This document shows positions 17,560 to 25,325 of a DNA stretch of 64,000 nt, one piece after another. The position numbers and the translations under genes are program-made. Location: contig NZ_SJPH01000003.1 of assembly GCF_007859815.1 (NCBI RefSeq), positions 62,001 to 126,000 of the forward strand, given 5' to 3'. Numbering within the stretch: the stretch's first letter is position 1; every line of letters begins with the position of its first letter. Source of the stretch: Botrimarina hoheduenensis. GTDB lineage: Bacteria > Planctomycetota > Planctomycetia > Pirellulales > Lacipirellulaceae. The notes beneath the pieces were generated by a model. That model did not search any database, was not told the DNA's origin, and saw only the letters and a list, made by a program, of their open reading frames with translations.

Positions 17560-18051
17560 TCAGCGGAGCGCAGCGATCTCGGCCAGCCGCCGTGCTTCGC
17601 CCCGCGCCCAGGCCGCTACTCTGCCGATTGTCGGAAACTTCAACGCGCTGGCCAGCACCAGCAGCAAGCCCATCGCCAGCGTCAGCGGCGCGCGGGTGAT
17701 CATGAAGGCGATCAGGTTAATAAACGCGGCTCCTTCGCACAGTGCGCATGAGACGAGCAAGCCGCTAACGTAGGAGCCGGCGAGTTTGGCGGGCTCATCG
17801 ATGGCCACGGCACCGAGCGAGCGCACGCTGGCATTGCGAACCAGATCGCCAAGAATCTGTTGGAAGATCATCCCGACTAGGCCGACGACCAGCGCGATCG
17901 TCACCAGCATTGACTGCGCATCGGCCCCTAGCGGGTTGAGCTTCAGGAAGAGCGTGATGAAGGCAAACAAGGTCGGGCTCGCGGCGAGCCCGAGCACAAT
18001 CACCTGCATGGTCCGCACCTGCGGAGTGATCTCAGCTTCGAGGGTAGCCAC
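17560..18051 (-). CDS. Small membrane protein, function unknown
   Basis: About 163 residues with four hydrophobic segments (near residues 15-35, 43-66, 87-107 and 120-140 of the chosen form) and short hydrophilic ends. I chose the GTG at 18051 (VATLEAEITPQ), which has GGAG 11 bases upstream; the frame is open back to an ATG at 18180, but the extra 43 residues look non-coding and Pro/Gly-rich. No family recognised. It is divergent from the methyltransferase gene that starts at 18187. Confidence 0.6.
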   Translation of the reverse strand: MATLEAEITPQVRTMQVIVLGLAASPTLFAFITLFLKLNPLGADAQSMLVTIALVVGLVGMIFQQILGDLVRNASVRSLGAVAIDEPAKLAGSYVSGLLVSCALCEGAAFINLIAFMITRAPLTLAMGLLLVLASALKFPTIGRVAAWARGEARRLAEIAALR

Positions 18052-18186
18052 GTATTCAGATTCTCCAGGAGGGGTGACGCAACCGCTATGGTAGGTGAGG
18101 ATATCTATTCTGGGCAGCGGGTCCCGAGAGCCGATCCCGCGTAGGTCTCCATTATCACCGCCGCAGTCAAAAGAATTCACCTAACG

Positions 18187-18999
18187 ATGCCCACGACCAA
18201 GAGCGGCTCGCTGTACGACTACCCCAAGTACTACGACTTGGTGTTTGGCTCGGACTGGAAGGCCGAATATGACTTTCTTTTGAGCTGTTTCGAGCGTCAC
18301 GCCCGCTTGCCGCGCGGTGCGCGTGTCACGCGGCTGTTCGAGCCCGCTTGTGGCACGGGGCGGCTGATGTTTCGCTTCGGCAAGGCCGGCTATCCGACTC
18401 ACGGCAACGACCTGAACGCCAAGGCGGTCGCCTTCTGCAATCAGCGACTGCGTCGGCACGGGCTGCCTGAGACGGCCTATGTGGGTGATATGGCCGACTT
18501 TCGGCTAGCCGATGTCGGCTCCAAGAAGCCGTTCGATGCGGCTTTCAATACGATCAACAGCTTTCGCCACCTCCCCAGCGAAGCCGCCGCGGAGGGGCAT
18601 CTGCGAAGTGTGGCAGCCGCGGTCAGAAAGGGCGGGCTCTATGTGCTGGGGCTGCACCTGACCCCCGCCCGGGGCGAGCCCCACTCCGACGAAGAGAGCT
18701 GGTCTGCCCGACGTGGTCAGCTGGCTGTCATCTCGCGGCTGTGGAGTGAAGGGGTCAATCGCCGCAAGCGGGTCGAAACCGTCGGCATGAGTTTCGACGT
18801 CTACACGCCCACCGATTCGTTCCGTCTGGTCGATCAAACCGGTTTTAGGACTTATACGGCCACGCAAATGGCGGATTTGATCGGACGAGTTACCGATTGG
18901 GAGGTCACCGCCGTGTACGATTTCGCTTACGACCTCAGCGCGCCGATCAAGATCAACGGGACCACCGAAGACGTGGTCTACGTCCTTCGTCGGCGCTAG
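18187..18999 (+). CDS. Class I SAM-dependent methyltransferase
   Basis: A 270-residue methyltransferase. Motif I is LFEPACGTGRLMFRF (about residues 50-64), followed by THGNDLNAKAV as the acidic SAM loop and FDAAFNTINSFRHL (about 116-129) as the motif IV equivalent. The N-terminus SLYDYPKYYDLVFGSDW resembles methyltransferases of the methyltransf_25 type. The C-terminal third is beta-rich. The substrate is not evident. It lies divergently from a small membrane protein and 48 bases before the Cys-rich gene at 19048 in the same direction, so those two could be cotranscribed. Confidence 0.87.
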   Translation: MPTTKSGSLYDYPKYYDLVFGSDWKAEYDFLLSCFERHARLPRGARVTRLFEPACGTGRLMFRFGKAGYPTHGNDLNAKAVAFCNQRLRRHGLPETAYVGDMADFRLADVGSKKPFDAAFNTINSFRHLPSEAAAEGHLRSVAAAVRKGGLYVLGLHLTPARGEPHSDEESWSARRGQLAVISRLWSEGVNRRKRVETVGMSFDVYTPTDSFRLVDQTGFRTYTATQMADLIGRVTDWEVTAVYDFAYDLSAPIKINGTTEDVVYVLRRR

Positions 19000-19047
19000 C
19001 CACCGCCGTCCGCTTGCCCGCGGCCGTAAGCCGCACGCTAATCGATC

Positions 19048-20361
19048 GTGACCCCTGTCGAAACCGCCGCAGACCCTGCGCAGCAGCGCGTGGTCACCGA
19101 GCCCTGGACCGCGTTTGCGGCCTGGGCAGGCGATACGCTCGGGCTGAAGGTGGCGTTTGATGGCGTCCGCTACCGCCTGCAAGCGGATCGCTTCGACGAG
19201 CCCCCCGCCGAAGCCAGCCGCGCGAGCACCCGCTCAGGACGGAGTTGGTTGCGGCGTCAGTCCGCCCCGCACCCGACACCTTCCGACAACACCGCAGAAG
19301 AGGTCGTGGCGGACCAGCCGGCTGACCTTCTCAAGCTTTTGCTCCAGCGGCTGCGTGATCTTCCCGAACCCGTCGCCGCGCGTCCGCGTGACCAGCCCGA
19401 GGCGGTCCACGAGATCACCAAACATCTGTTCTCTGCTTACAAGCTCGAAGGGGGCTCGGTCCACGTCGCCGGCTGCCGGCTTGAGGATCGCCCGTTCGTG
19501 CGTTTGAGTTGGCCCACGGAAGGAGACGAAGGCTCTCCACGCGTGGCCCATGCTTTCTATGATCTCGAAGCCCGCGCGATCGCGGCTCCGCAAGTCGCCT
19601 CGCTGGGGCTCGCCAAGATCGCCCCGCTACCAACCACGGCATCACGATCGGAGCACCGCACGCCCGAGGCCGCAATCGTTGCCGCCCAAGCAGCCGCCAC
19701 GCGCGACGGCGCACCGCTCGACGCCGTGACCACCCTGGTGTGGGTGAAGCACGCCGAGGGGGTGCTCCGCTTTGAGTTTGGCGACGAAGCGCTCGACACC
19801 CCGTTCGTTGGTTGGGCGCGCACGCTGCAAGCCCTCCCCGTGGTGTGTCCGGTGACGGGCAGTCCGACTTTCCACCTCGCGACGGTCGAAGGGGGCACGA
19901 TCGTCGCCGCCGAACAGATCGGCACTTGCTGCGTGTCGGGCAAGCGTCATCCCCTGCCAGACCTCGTGCGGTGTAGCGTAACCGGTCGGCTCGCCGAGCC
20001 CGAGTGGATGGGCGTCTGTAGCGTGTCGGGCAATGCGGTACTGGACACCGAGTTGATCGAGTGCCCACGCTGTGGAGAACGGGTTGCTCCCCAGGCCCGA
20101 ACCGCCGGCGGCTGCTTAGGCTGCGACTCTCCGCAGCGGGTCACGGCGCAAGATCCGCGGCTCGAGGCCGTGCTGGAAAAACACCCCCAGCTGCGCTGCA
20201 AGCGCTGGCTGCTGGCCGAGACCGCAAGCGTGCTGGTGCTCGAAGCGCCCGGCTGGCTGCGTACCAGGCTTGTCACGGTTGACCGCGAAACACTCGCGAT
20301 CAAGCGTATCGTCGAGAGTGCGCGTTTCTCGGGCGTGTGGCGTCCAATTTCCAACGGCTGA
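19048..20361 (+). CDS. Cys-rich protein of unknown family
   Basis: A 437-residue soluble protein that I do not recognise. The first 130 residues are helical and variable. The part from about 265 to 360 carries a repeated Cys-turn motif: CPVTG (267), CCVSGK (294), CSVTG (309) and CSVSG (324), then a conventional zinc ribbon CPRCG (339-343) with CLGC (356-359). The repeated C-x-V-(S/T)-G turns resemble zinc knuckles arrayed in series. The last 70 residues contain a mixed alpha/beta segment (AETASVLVLEAPGWL). The GTG start sits 48 bases after the methyltransferase. There is no signal peptide and no TM. Zinc binding is inferred from spacing only. Confidence 0.72.
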   Translation: MTPVETAADPAQQRVVTEPWTAFAAWAGDTLGLKVAFDGVRYRLQADRFDEPPAEASRASTRSGRSWLRRQSAPHPTPSDNTAEEVVADQPADLLKLLLQRLRDLPEPVAARPRDQPEAVHEITKHLFSAYKLEGGSVHVAGCRLEDRPFVRLSWPTEGDEGSPRVAHAFYDLEARAIAAPQVASLGLAKIAPLPTTASRSEHRTPEAAIVAAQAAATRDGAPLDAVTTLVWVKHAEGVLRFEFGDEALDTPFVGWARTLQALPVVCPVTGSPTFHLATVEGGTIVAAEQIGTCCVSGKRHPLPDLVRCSVTGRLAEPEWMGVCSVSGNAVLDTELIECPRCGERVAPQARTAGGCLGCDSPQRVTAQDPRLEAVLEKHPQLRCKRWLLAETASVLVLEAPGWLRTRLVTVDRETLAIKRIVESARFSGVWRPISNG

Positions 20362-20382
20362 GAACGGCTGAGTCGGCCGCGA

Positions 20383-21285
20383 TCACTCGCGCCAGCTCAA
20401 GACCGCACGCACGGGGAAATGGTCCGAGGGTGCCAGCGCTTCTGTTGGGGTAGCAATAATCTGTGCGTCGCGCGTCACGAGCGCTGCGGAATGCAGCACA
20501 TAGTCAATCCGCCACGGATCGCCTTGCGGAGCGAACCCGTGGAAACTGCGCTCCGTGCCATCCGATTCCGGGTGCGCGGCAAGATAGCTATCGATCAGCG
20601 GTGTCGGACCCGTAGCATCTAGCAACGTCTGCAAAGAGTCATCTGTTGCAACGGCGTTGAGGTCTCCCATCACAATCGCGGGCCTGTCCTTGGCCAGTGT
20701 GGGGAGCTTGTTACGGATCAACTCGGCCGCCTCTTGCCGGGCGGCGGCGGAGATGTGGTCCCAGTGGGTGTTGAGCACAAACAGCTCGCGGTCGGCAAGC
20801 CGATCGACGAGGATCATCCAAGAGGCAATCCGTCGGCAACCCGCTTCGGGGTGTTGACTCACACGGTCGGGTGTCGCGCTCAGCCAGAAGGTGCCTTGGT
20901 CGAGCGCCGTGAAACGCTCCTTCCGATAGAAGATCGAACAGTGCTCGCCCGCCGAGCGATCGGCCGTGGGCGGGCCGTCTCGGCCGACTCCGTAGTCCGC
21001 GTAGGCGGGCAGCGCGGCACGCAGGTCAACGAGCTGATTGGCATAGGCCTCTTGCACACCCAACAGGTCGGGCGCGAGTTGCTGGACGAGCCCCACCGTG
21101 CGATCCCGTCGATGCCCGCCATCGGTCGCCAACCAGGCGTGGGGCTGGTCGGTAACGCGGCCCTCGACAAAGTCGCCGCGCAGATTGAACGTGACCGCCG
21201 ACAGCGTCTGTGCCGGAGCGGGTCCCGACGGCAGAAGCGCCGCAAAGCACAGCAAAAGCCCGCGTAAAGGGATTGTTAAGTGCAT
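20383..21285 (-). CDS. Secreted endonuclease/exonuclease/phosphatase-family protein
   Basis: A 300-residue exported hydrolase of the EEP superfamily. The signal peptide is at 1-25 (cleavage near APA-QT). Family motifs appear in order: FNLRGD (about 33-38), GVQEA (95-99), NTHWDH (about 173-178), GDLNA (about 204-208) and SDHFPV (about 286-291), supplying the Asn, Glu, His, Asp and Asp/His residues of the metal-dependent active site. Members hydrolyse phosphodiesters in nucleic acids, phosphoinositides or sphingomyelin; this one most resembles the generic secreted group. It converges on the Cys-rich gene with a 21-base gap. Confidence 0.9.
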   Translation of the reverse strand: MHLTIPLRGLLLCFAALLPSGPAPAQTLSAVTFNLRGDFVEGRVTDQPHAWLATDGGHRRDRTVGLVQQLAPDLLGVQEAYANQLVDLRAALPAYADYGVGRDGPPTADRSAGEHCSIFYRKERFTALDQGTFWLSATPDRVSQHPEAGCRRIASWMILVDRLADRELFVLNTHWDHISAAARQEAAELIRNKLPTLAKDRPAIVMGDLNAVATDDSLQTLLDATGPTPLIDSYLAAHPESDGTERSFHGFAPQGDPWRIDYVLHSAALVTRDAQIIATPTEALAPSDHFPVRAVLSWRE

Positions 21286-21372
21286 GCTCTTTTTCGCTCG
21301 CTAGTCAAATGATCTTCCTCGGACCGTGCTCGCTGGCGGAGGAGCTAGCACCGCCCTAGCTTAACTACCTTC

Positions 21373-21387
21373 GCGTTATGGTAACGC
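21373..21387. promoter_or_regulatory. Inverted repeat upstream of the porin gene
   Basis: GCGTTA and TAACGC pair around TGG; outside them TACCT and AGGTA can extend the stem with a two-base bulge. It lies 160 bases before the porin start, between divergent genes. It could be an operator, but nothing identifies the regulator, and no Pho box was seen. Confidence 0.3.
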
Positions 21388-21546
21388 AGGTAAAGCGGTT
21401 GCTGGCATCACGTGATAATTTAACGATCAGGCTGAGTCGGAGGGCTGGAAAGGGACGAATCCAACTTAGTAGCGGCTGACCTGGCTGCAACGCGCTAGCG
21501 GTGCCGGCAAGAGCGCTCCCCCACGATCACCAACCTGCGAGATGCT

Positions 21547-23016
21547 TTGAAGCTGCTTCGCCATCCTTGTGTCGTCGCATCGCTGGCTGTCGCTTTTGCG
21601 TGCGGTCTGGGGGCTGTCGCGCCGGCAGGGGCTGAGGAAGTACCATCGCTCCTGAGCGGCGACAACCTTCCACGCGAGACCAAGGAAGCCTCTCTCGAGG
21701 CGCTGATCGATCGCATCGAGCAGCTCGAAGCGACTCAGGACGAGTTACTGGCCGATCGGAAATCACTCGAAGAACAGCTAGCGCACCGTGTCGCCACGGG
21801 GCACGACGGCGCGACTATGGAGCTGAGCGGGCGTATCCATGCCGACCTCTGGACCTTTCCCGGCGATTCACCGGGGGTGAATGGCTTCGAGTCGGGCGAT
21901 CCTACCGTTTCGCCGCAGGACGAGATCGGCATCCGCCGCGCGCGACTCACCTTTCAGGGGGACGTTGCAGACAACATGCTCTACAAGCTCGACCTTGAGA
22001 TCGTCGGGTCAAACCATCCCGAATTTCGCGATGCCTATCTGGGCTGGCGTGATCTACCGCTGCTGCAAACGCTGCACGTGGGCAATCAGAAACGCCCCTA
22101 CGGCTTGGATCACATCAATAGCAGCCGCTACAACGTTTTCATGGAAAGGCCGATGGTCGTCGAGGCGTTCAATCCCGGCAACCGGCGCCTCGGCATTCAG
22201 TCTTATGGCGTGTCCGACGATCAGGTCTGGAACTGGCGCTACGGGGCTTTCAATCAAGGCCTGATTCAAGACGAGTACGCGTACGTTAGCGATAACTGGC
22301 AACCGCAGCTTGCCGGTCGGTTGGCAAAGACCGCGTGGTGGCACGAACCAACCAACGGCCGTGGCTACGCGCACCTCGCACTCGCGGGCTCGTGGGCCGA
22401 CACGGACCAAAACGCGCCGGTCGATAACTACGCCGGTTCGGGACGTAACGAGGCTCGGTTCGCAACACGTCCCGAGGCGCGGTCCTCCGCTTCGTGGATC
22501 GACACCGGTGTGATCGCCGACGCCGAACACTACACCTTGCTGGCGAGTGAGGGTGTATTGAACTTCGGGGCCCTCCAGCTCGTCGCCGAGCAACAGAACC
22601 TGTTCATCGAGCGGGCCCGAGGGGAGTCGCTCTACCTGCATGGTGCCTACGCGTACCTCTCCTACTTCCTTACCGGAGAGTACATCCCCTGGGATCGTGA
22701 AACCGGTCAGATCGGCCGCGCGATTCCGAATGAGAGCTTCTTCGCCGTCGAACGTCGGTGCGATGTCGAGCGCGGCTGGGGCGCTTGGCAGGTTGCTTGC
22801 CGCTGGTCGTACGCCGATCTAGCCGACCAAGACATCCAAGGTGGCGACGCCGAGGCCATCACGCTCTCGCTCAATTGGTATTGGAATGCCTACGCCAAGC
22901 TGCAAACCGAATACACCTGGGGCCAGATCGAAGCGAATGATCTGAATGCCGCGCCGGCCGGGCCCAACGCCGGCGACTATCAGATCCTGGGGACGCGGTT
23001 CGTGATCGACTTCTGA
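21547..23016 (+). CDS. Phosphate-selective porin O/P-type outer-membrane protein
   Basis: A 489-residue outer-membrane beta-barrel. The signal peptide is at 1-29 (AGAEEV). A short coiled coil (about 46-80, LEALIDRIEQLEATQDELL) resembles the periplasmic trimerisation helix of OprO/OprP-type porins. The barrel then has MELSGRIHADLW, IGIRRARLTFQGDV, KLDLEIVG, YLGWRDLPLLQTLHVGNQK and ends in the typical aromatic C-terminal residue (FVIDF). The start is TTG. The family takes up phosphate or polyphosphate or acts as a general porin. The short EEP-family hydrolase divergently upstream could release phosphate, which would fit, but no Pho regulatory site was found. Confidence 0.88.
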   Translation: MKLLRHPCVVASLAVAFACGLGAVAPAGAEEVPSLLSGDNLPRETKEASLEALIDRIEQLEATQDELLADRKSLEEQLAHRVATGHDGATMELSGRIHADLWTFPGDSPGVNGFESGDPTVSPQDEIGIRRARLTFQGDVADNMLYKLDLEIVGSNHPEFRDAYLGWRDLPLLQTLHVGNQKRPYGLDHINSSRYNVFMERPMVVEAFNPGNRRLGIQSYGVSDDQVWNWRYGAFNQGLIQDEYAYVSDNWQPQLAGRLAKTAWWHEPTNGRGYAHLALAGSWADTDQNAPVDNYAGSGRNEARFATRPEARSSASWIDTGVIADAEHYTLLASEGVLNFGALQLVAEQQNLFIERARGESLYLHGAYAYLSYFLTGEYIPWDRETGQIGRAIPNESFFAVERRCDVERGWGAWQVACRWSYADLADQDIQGGDAEAITLSLNWYWNAYAKLQTEYTWGQIEANDLNAAPAGPNAGDYQILGTRFVIDF

Positions 23017-23042
23017 TCGCGTTCTCGGCAGCGAACGCTGCA

Positions 23043-25325
23043 TTAAGGCAAACCCCAACGACGCCGCAGGCCCCAGTCGGCCCCCATCAAGCCGATTACC
23101 AACAGAAAGAACGGCCAGTCGTCCCACGGCGTGTAACGCGAGGTGATCTGGCGGCGCTGCTCAGGCTTCTGCCGGGCAAGCTCAGCGAGCAAGTCGGGGA
23201 GCTCCTCGGGAGCAATCGTCTTGCCACCCACGTCGCTGGTCGCGGCGGCCATCCGCTCGAGGCGGTCGGGCTCCGCGGCGGGGCGATCGAGTTCGAGGTC
23301 TCGACGCGGCACGAGGAAACGCGCGGTCGCCTCACCGAGCGGCTTATCGGCCATGGAAGCGCTCACCCGCACGCGATAGTCACCAGGCTCTGCGGTCGCA
23401 AAGAAGCCGGCTGTTGAGCGGACACGGCCGTCGGTCAACGCAAGCTGTTGCGTTGCGCCCGAGGGGAGCGTGACGGTTGCCGAGTATCGAACGCGCGAGG
23501 GGTCTTCTTGCTGATCGGCGGGCAACCGAACCTCGGCCGTCACGTCGAGCCGCTCCCCCGGGTTGACGCGCCGAGCCGAGAGCCGCACGCGCACCGCCTC
23601 GCCATCGATCTCATCCTTCTTCACCAGCCACAGCGCGGCCTGGCGCCAAAATCGGCGGTGCTCTTCCCCATACCCTGCCAGCACCCATCGCCAGGTTGAA
23701 TCGCCGGCCATGGCCAACACGCGACCAACCCCGGGCTGCCCGGCAACCAACAGGGGAGTTCGCTCAGCCCCGGCGGCAACCGCCAGCACTCGGGCGTTAA
23801 GCCGGAGCCGGGTGCGGTCGAGGCGATTCGCTCCGTCGAGCGGGGGCAGCTTCTTCCAGGCCGCCGCGTTGTCTTCTGCGATCCGCAGCAGGGGGTGGAT
23901 CCCCTCAGCGTCGGCAACCGGTTCGATCCGCAACGGACCACGCACATGCATGTCTTCACGGACCGGTTGCCCAAAGGCCTGCCGCTCGGCCCGACCGAGT
24001 GTCAGCGGCAGCACCTCGGCCAATGGCGTATCGCGATAACCGCCGGGTCCAAAGCTATGCCTCCCGCCGATCATCAGCAGACCAACCCCTTGGGTAACCG
24101 CATCGGCGAGCGCACGCCAACTCGACTGACTCAGCGCGATGCTGTCCAGATCATCAAGCACCACAAGGTCGACCACGCCCAACCGAAAGCGCTCCGTCAG
24201 GTCGCGTCCCGGCTGGCGATAGTTAAAGACGATGCGTTCCACCGACACATCTGGTGAGGCACCGAGCGAGGCACGGACAAAGCGTTGCTCGATGCTTGGC
24301 GCGCCGCCGATACGCGCTGCGCCCGTCAGGTAGAGCACCCGCACGCCCCCTTCGCGAACCGTAACGAAAGCCCCTTGCTCGTTGTTAGCCGTGACGGTCT
24401 CGCCCTCGGCACCAGGAACGCGGAGCGTGAGCTTCCATTCTCCCGGAGTGGTCGGCACGTGTTGCAGCGCGAGCGGGTAGGTTGCTTGTCCGGGCCGAAG
24501 CACAAGCGGCTGCGTCTGAACCAAATCGGCACCGCCCTGGGCGTTCTCCCACAAGAGCTGCACCGCTACCCGGCGATTCGGCAGGCCCGCAGCGCGCAGA
24601 ACGGCACGCACGCTGAGCGGCGCGCCGGCGAAGGCGTTCGGGCTTACGGCAAGATCTTCGATCGCCAGATCCACGCCCAACCCGGTGTTCCGATCACCGA
24701 TCGGCACGGCGTAGAGCGGCGTTCCAAGCGTCGCGAGCCGACGGGCGGCGGCCAACGGGGGCGTGTCGCTGGATGAGTTGGCGCGCTGGGCACCGTCACT
24801 GAGCAGGATCACCGCGGTTAGCTGCCCCGCTGCCGTATCGGCGATCACCTCATCGATCGCCGCGCCGATCGCCGAACCGGTCTCGGTTGGTTCGCCCTCG
24901 ATGCGGGCGGGATCGCCGCTCAAGGGCTGCACGCCCTCCCCAAAACGATAGAGCCGCAACCCTTCTCGCTCAGCGAGTTGTACGAGTGCCGGCTCGGCAG
25001 CGGCAAGGCTCTGCTTGGCAACCTGCCAACGCGTCCGCCCGCCGGCCGCATCAGCGACGCCCATGCTGCGGGAAGCGTCGAGGAGCACGCCAATCGCCGA
25101 GGCAATCGGCTCCGAAGCAACCGTCAGCAGAGTCGGCCTGAGCCAAGCAGCAAGCACCGCCAGCCAGAGCATCAACCTGAGCCCGGTGAGCCAACCGCGG
25201 CGACGGGGCGTCAGCGCAACCCCGACCGGCTTCACGAGCAGGCACAACGCCAGCAGACCTCCGGCCAACAGGGTTGTTAGGATCGGACCGCCGACGGGAT
25301 CGATGGTTGCTTCCCAGCTGCTCAA
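23043..25325 (-). CDS. VWA and glutamine-amidotransferase-like membrane protein
   Basis: A 760-residue protein. Two N-terminal TM helices (about 14-32 and 46-66) lead into a VWA domain whose MIDAS motif is intact (DASRS, 83-87; later LLSDGAQ). A beta-rich segment follows, then a class I glutamine-amidotransferase-like flavodoxin fold with VRVLYLTG, LVVLDDLDS and LLMIGGRHSFGPGGY. A beta-sandwich part and one C-terminal TM helix end it. This is the usual last member of planctomycete MoxR-DUF58-BatA-VWA clusters. The function of such clusters is unproven; relatives act with MoxR AAA+ ATPases as chaperone-like or metal-insertion systems. Its TTG start overlaps the BatA stop as TTGA. Confidence 0.85.
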   Translation of the reverse strand: MSSWEATIDPVGGPILTTLLAGGLLALCLLVKPVGVALTPRRRGWLTGLRLMLWLAVLAAWLRPTLLTVASEPIASAIGVLLDASRSMGVADAAGGRTRWQVAKQSLAAAEPALVQLAEREGLRLYRFGEGVQPLSGDPARIEGEPTETGSAIGAAIDEVIADTAAGQLTAVILLSDGAQRANSSSDTPPLAAARRLATLGTPLYAVPIGDRNTGLGVDLAIEDLAVSPNAFAGAPLSVRAVLRAAGLPNRRVAVQLLWENAQGGADLVQTQPLVLRPGQATYPLALQHVPTTPGEWKLTLRVPGAEGETVTANNEQGAFVTVREGGVRVLYLTGAARIGGAPSIEQRFVRASLGASPDVSVERIVFNYRQPGRDLTERFRLGVVDLVVLDDLDSIALSQSSWRALADAVTQGVGLLMIGGRHSFGPGGYRDTPLAEVLPLTLGRAERQAFGQPVREDMHVRGPLRIEPVADAEGIHPLLRIAEDNAAAWKKLPPLDGANRLDRTRLRLNARVLAVAAGAERTPLLVAGQPGVGRVLAMAGDSTWRWVLAGYGEEHRRFWRQAALWLVKKDEIDGEAVRVRLSARRVNPGERLDVTAEVRLPADQQEDPSRVRYSATVTLPSGATQQLALTDGRVRSTAGFFATAEPGDYRVRVSASMADKPLGEATARFLVPRRDLELDRPAAEPDRLERMAAATSDVGGKTIAPEELPDLLAELARQKPEQRRQITSRYTPWDDWPFFLLVIGLMGADWGLRRRWGLP

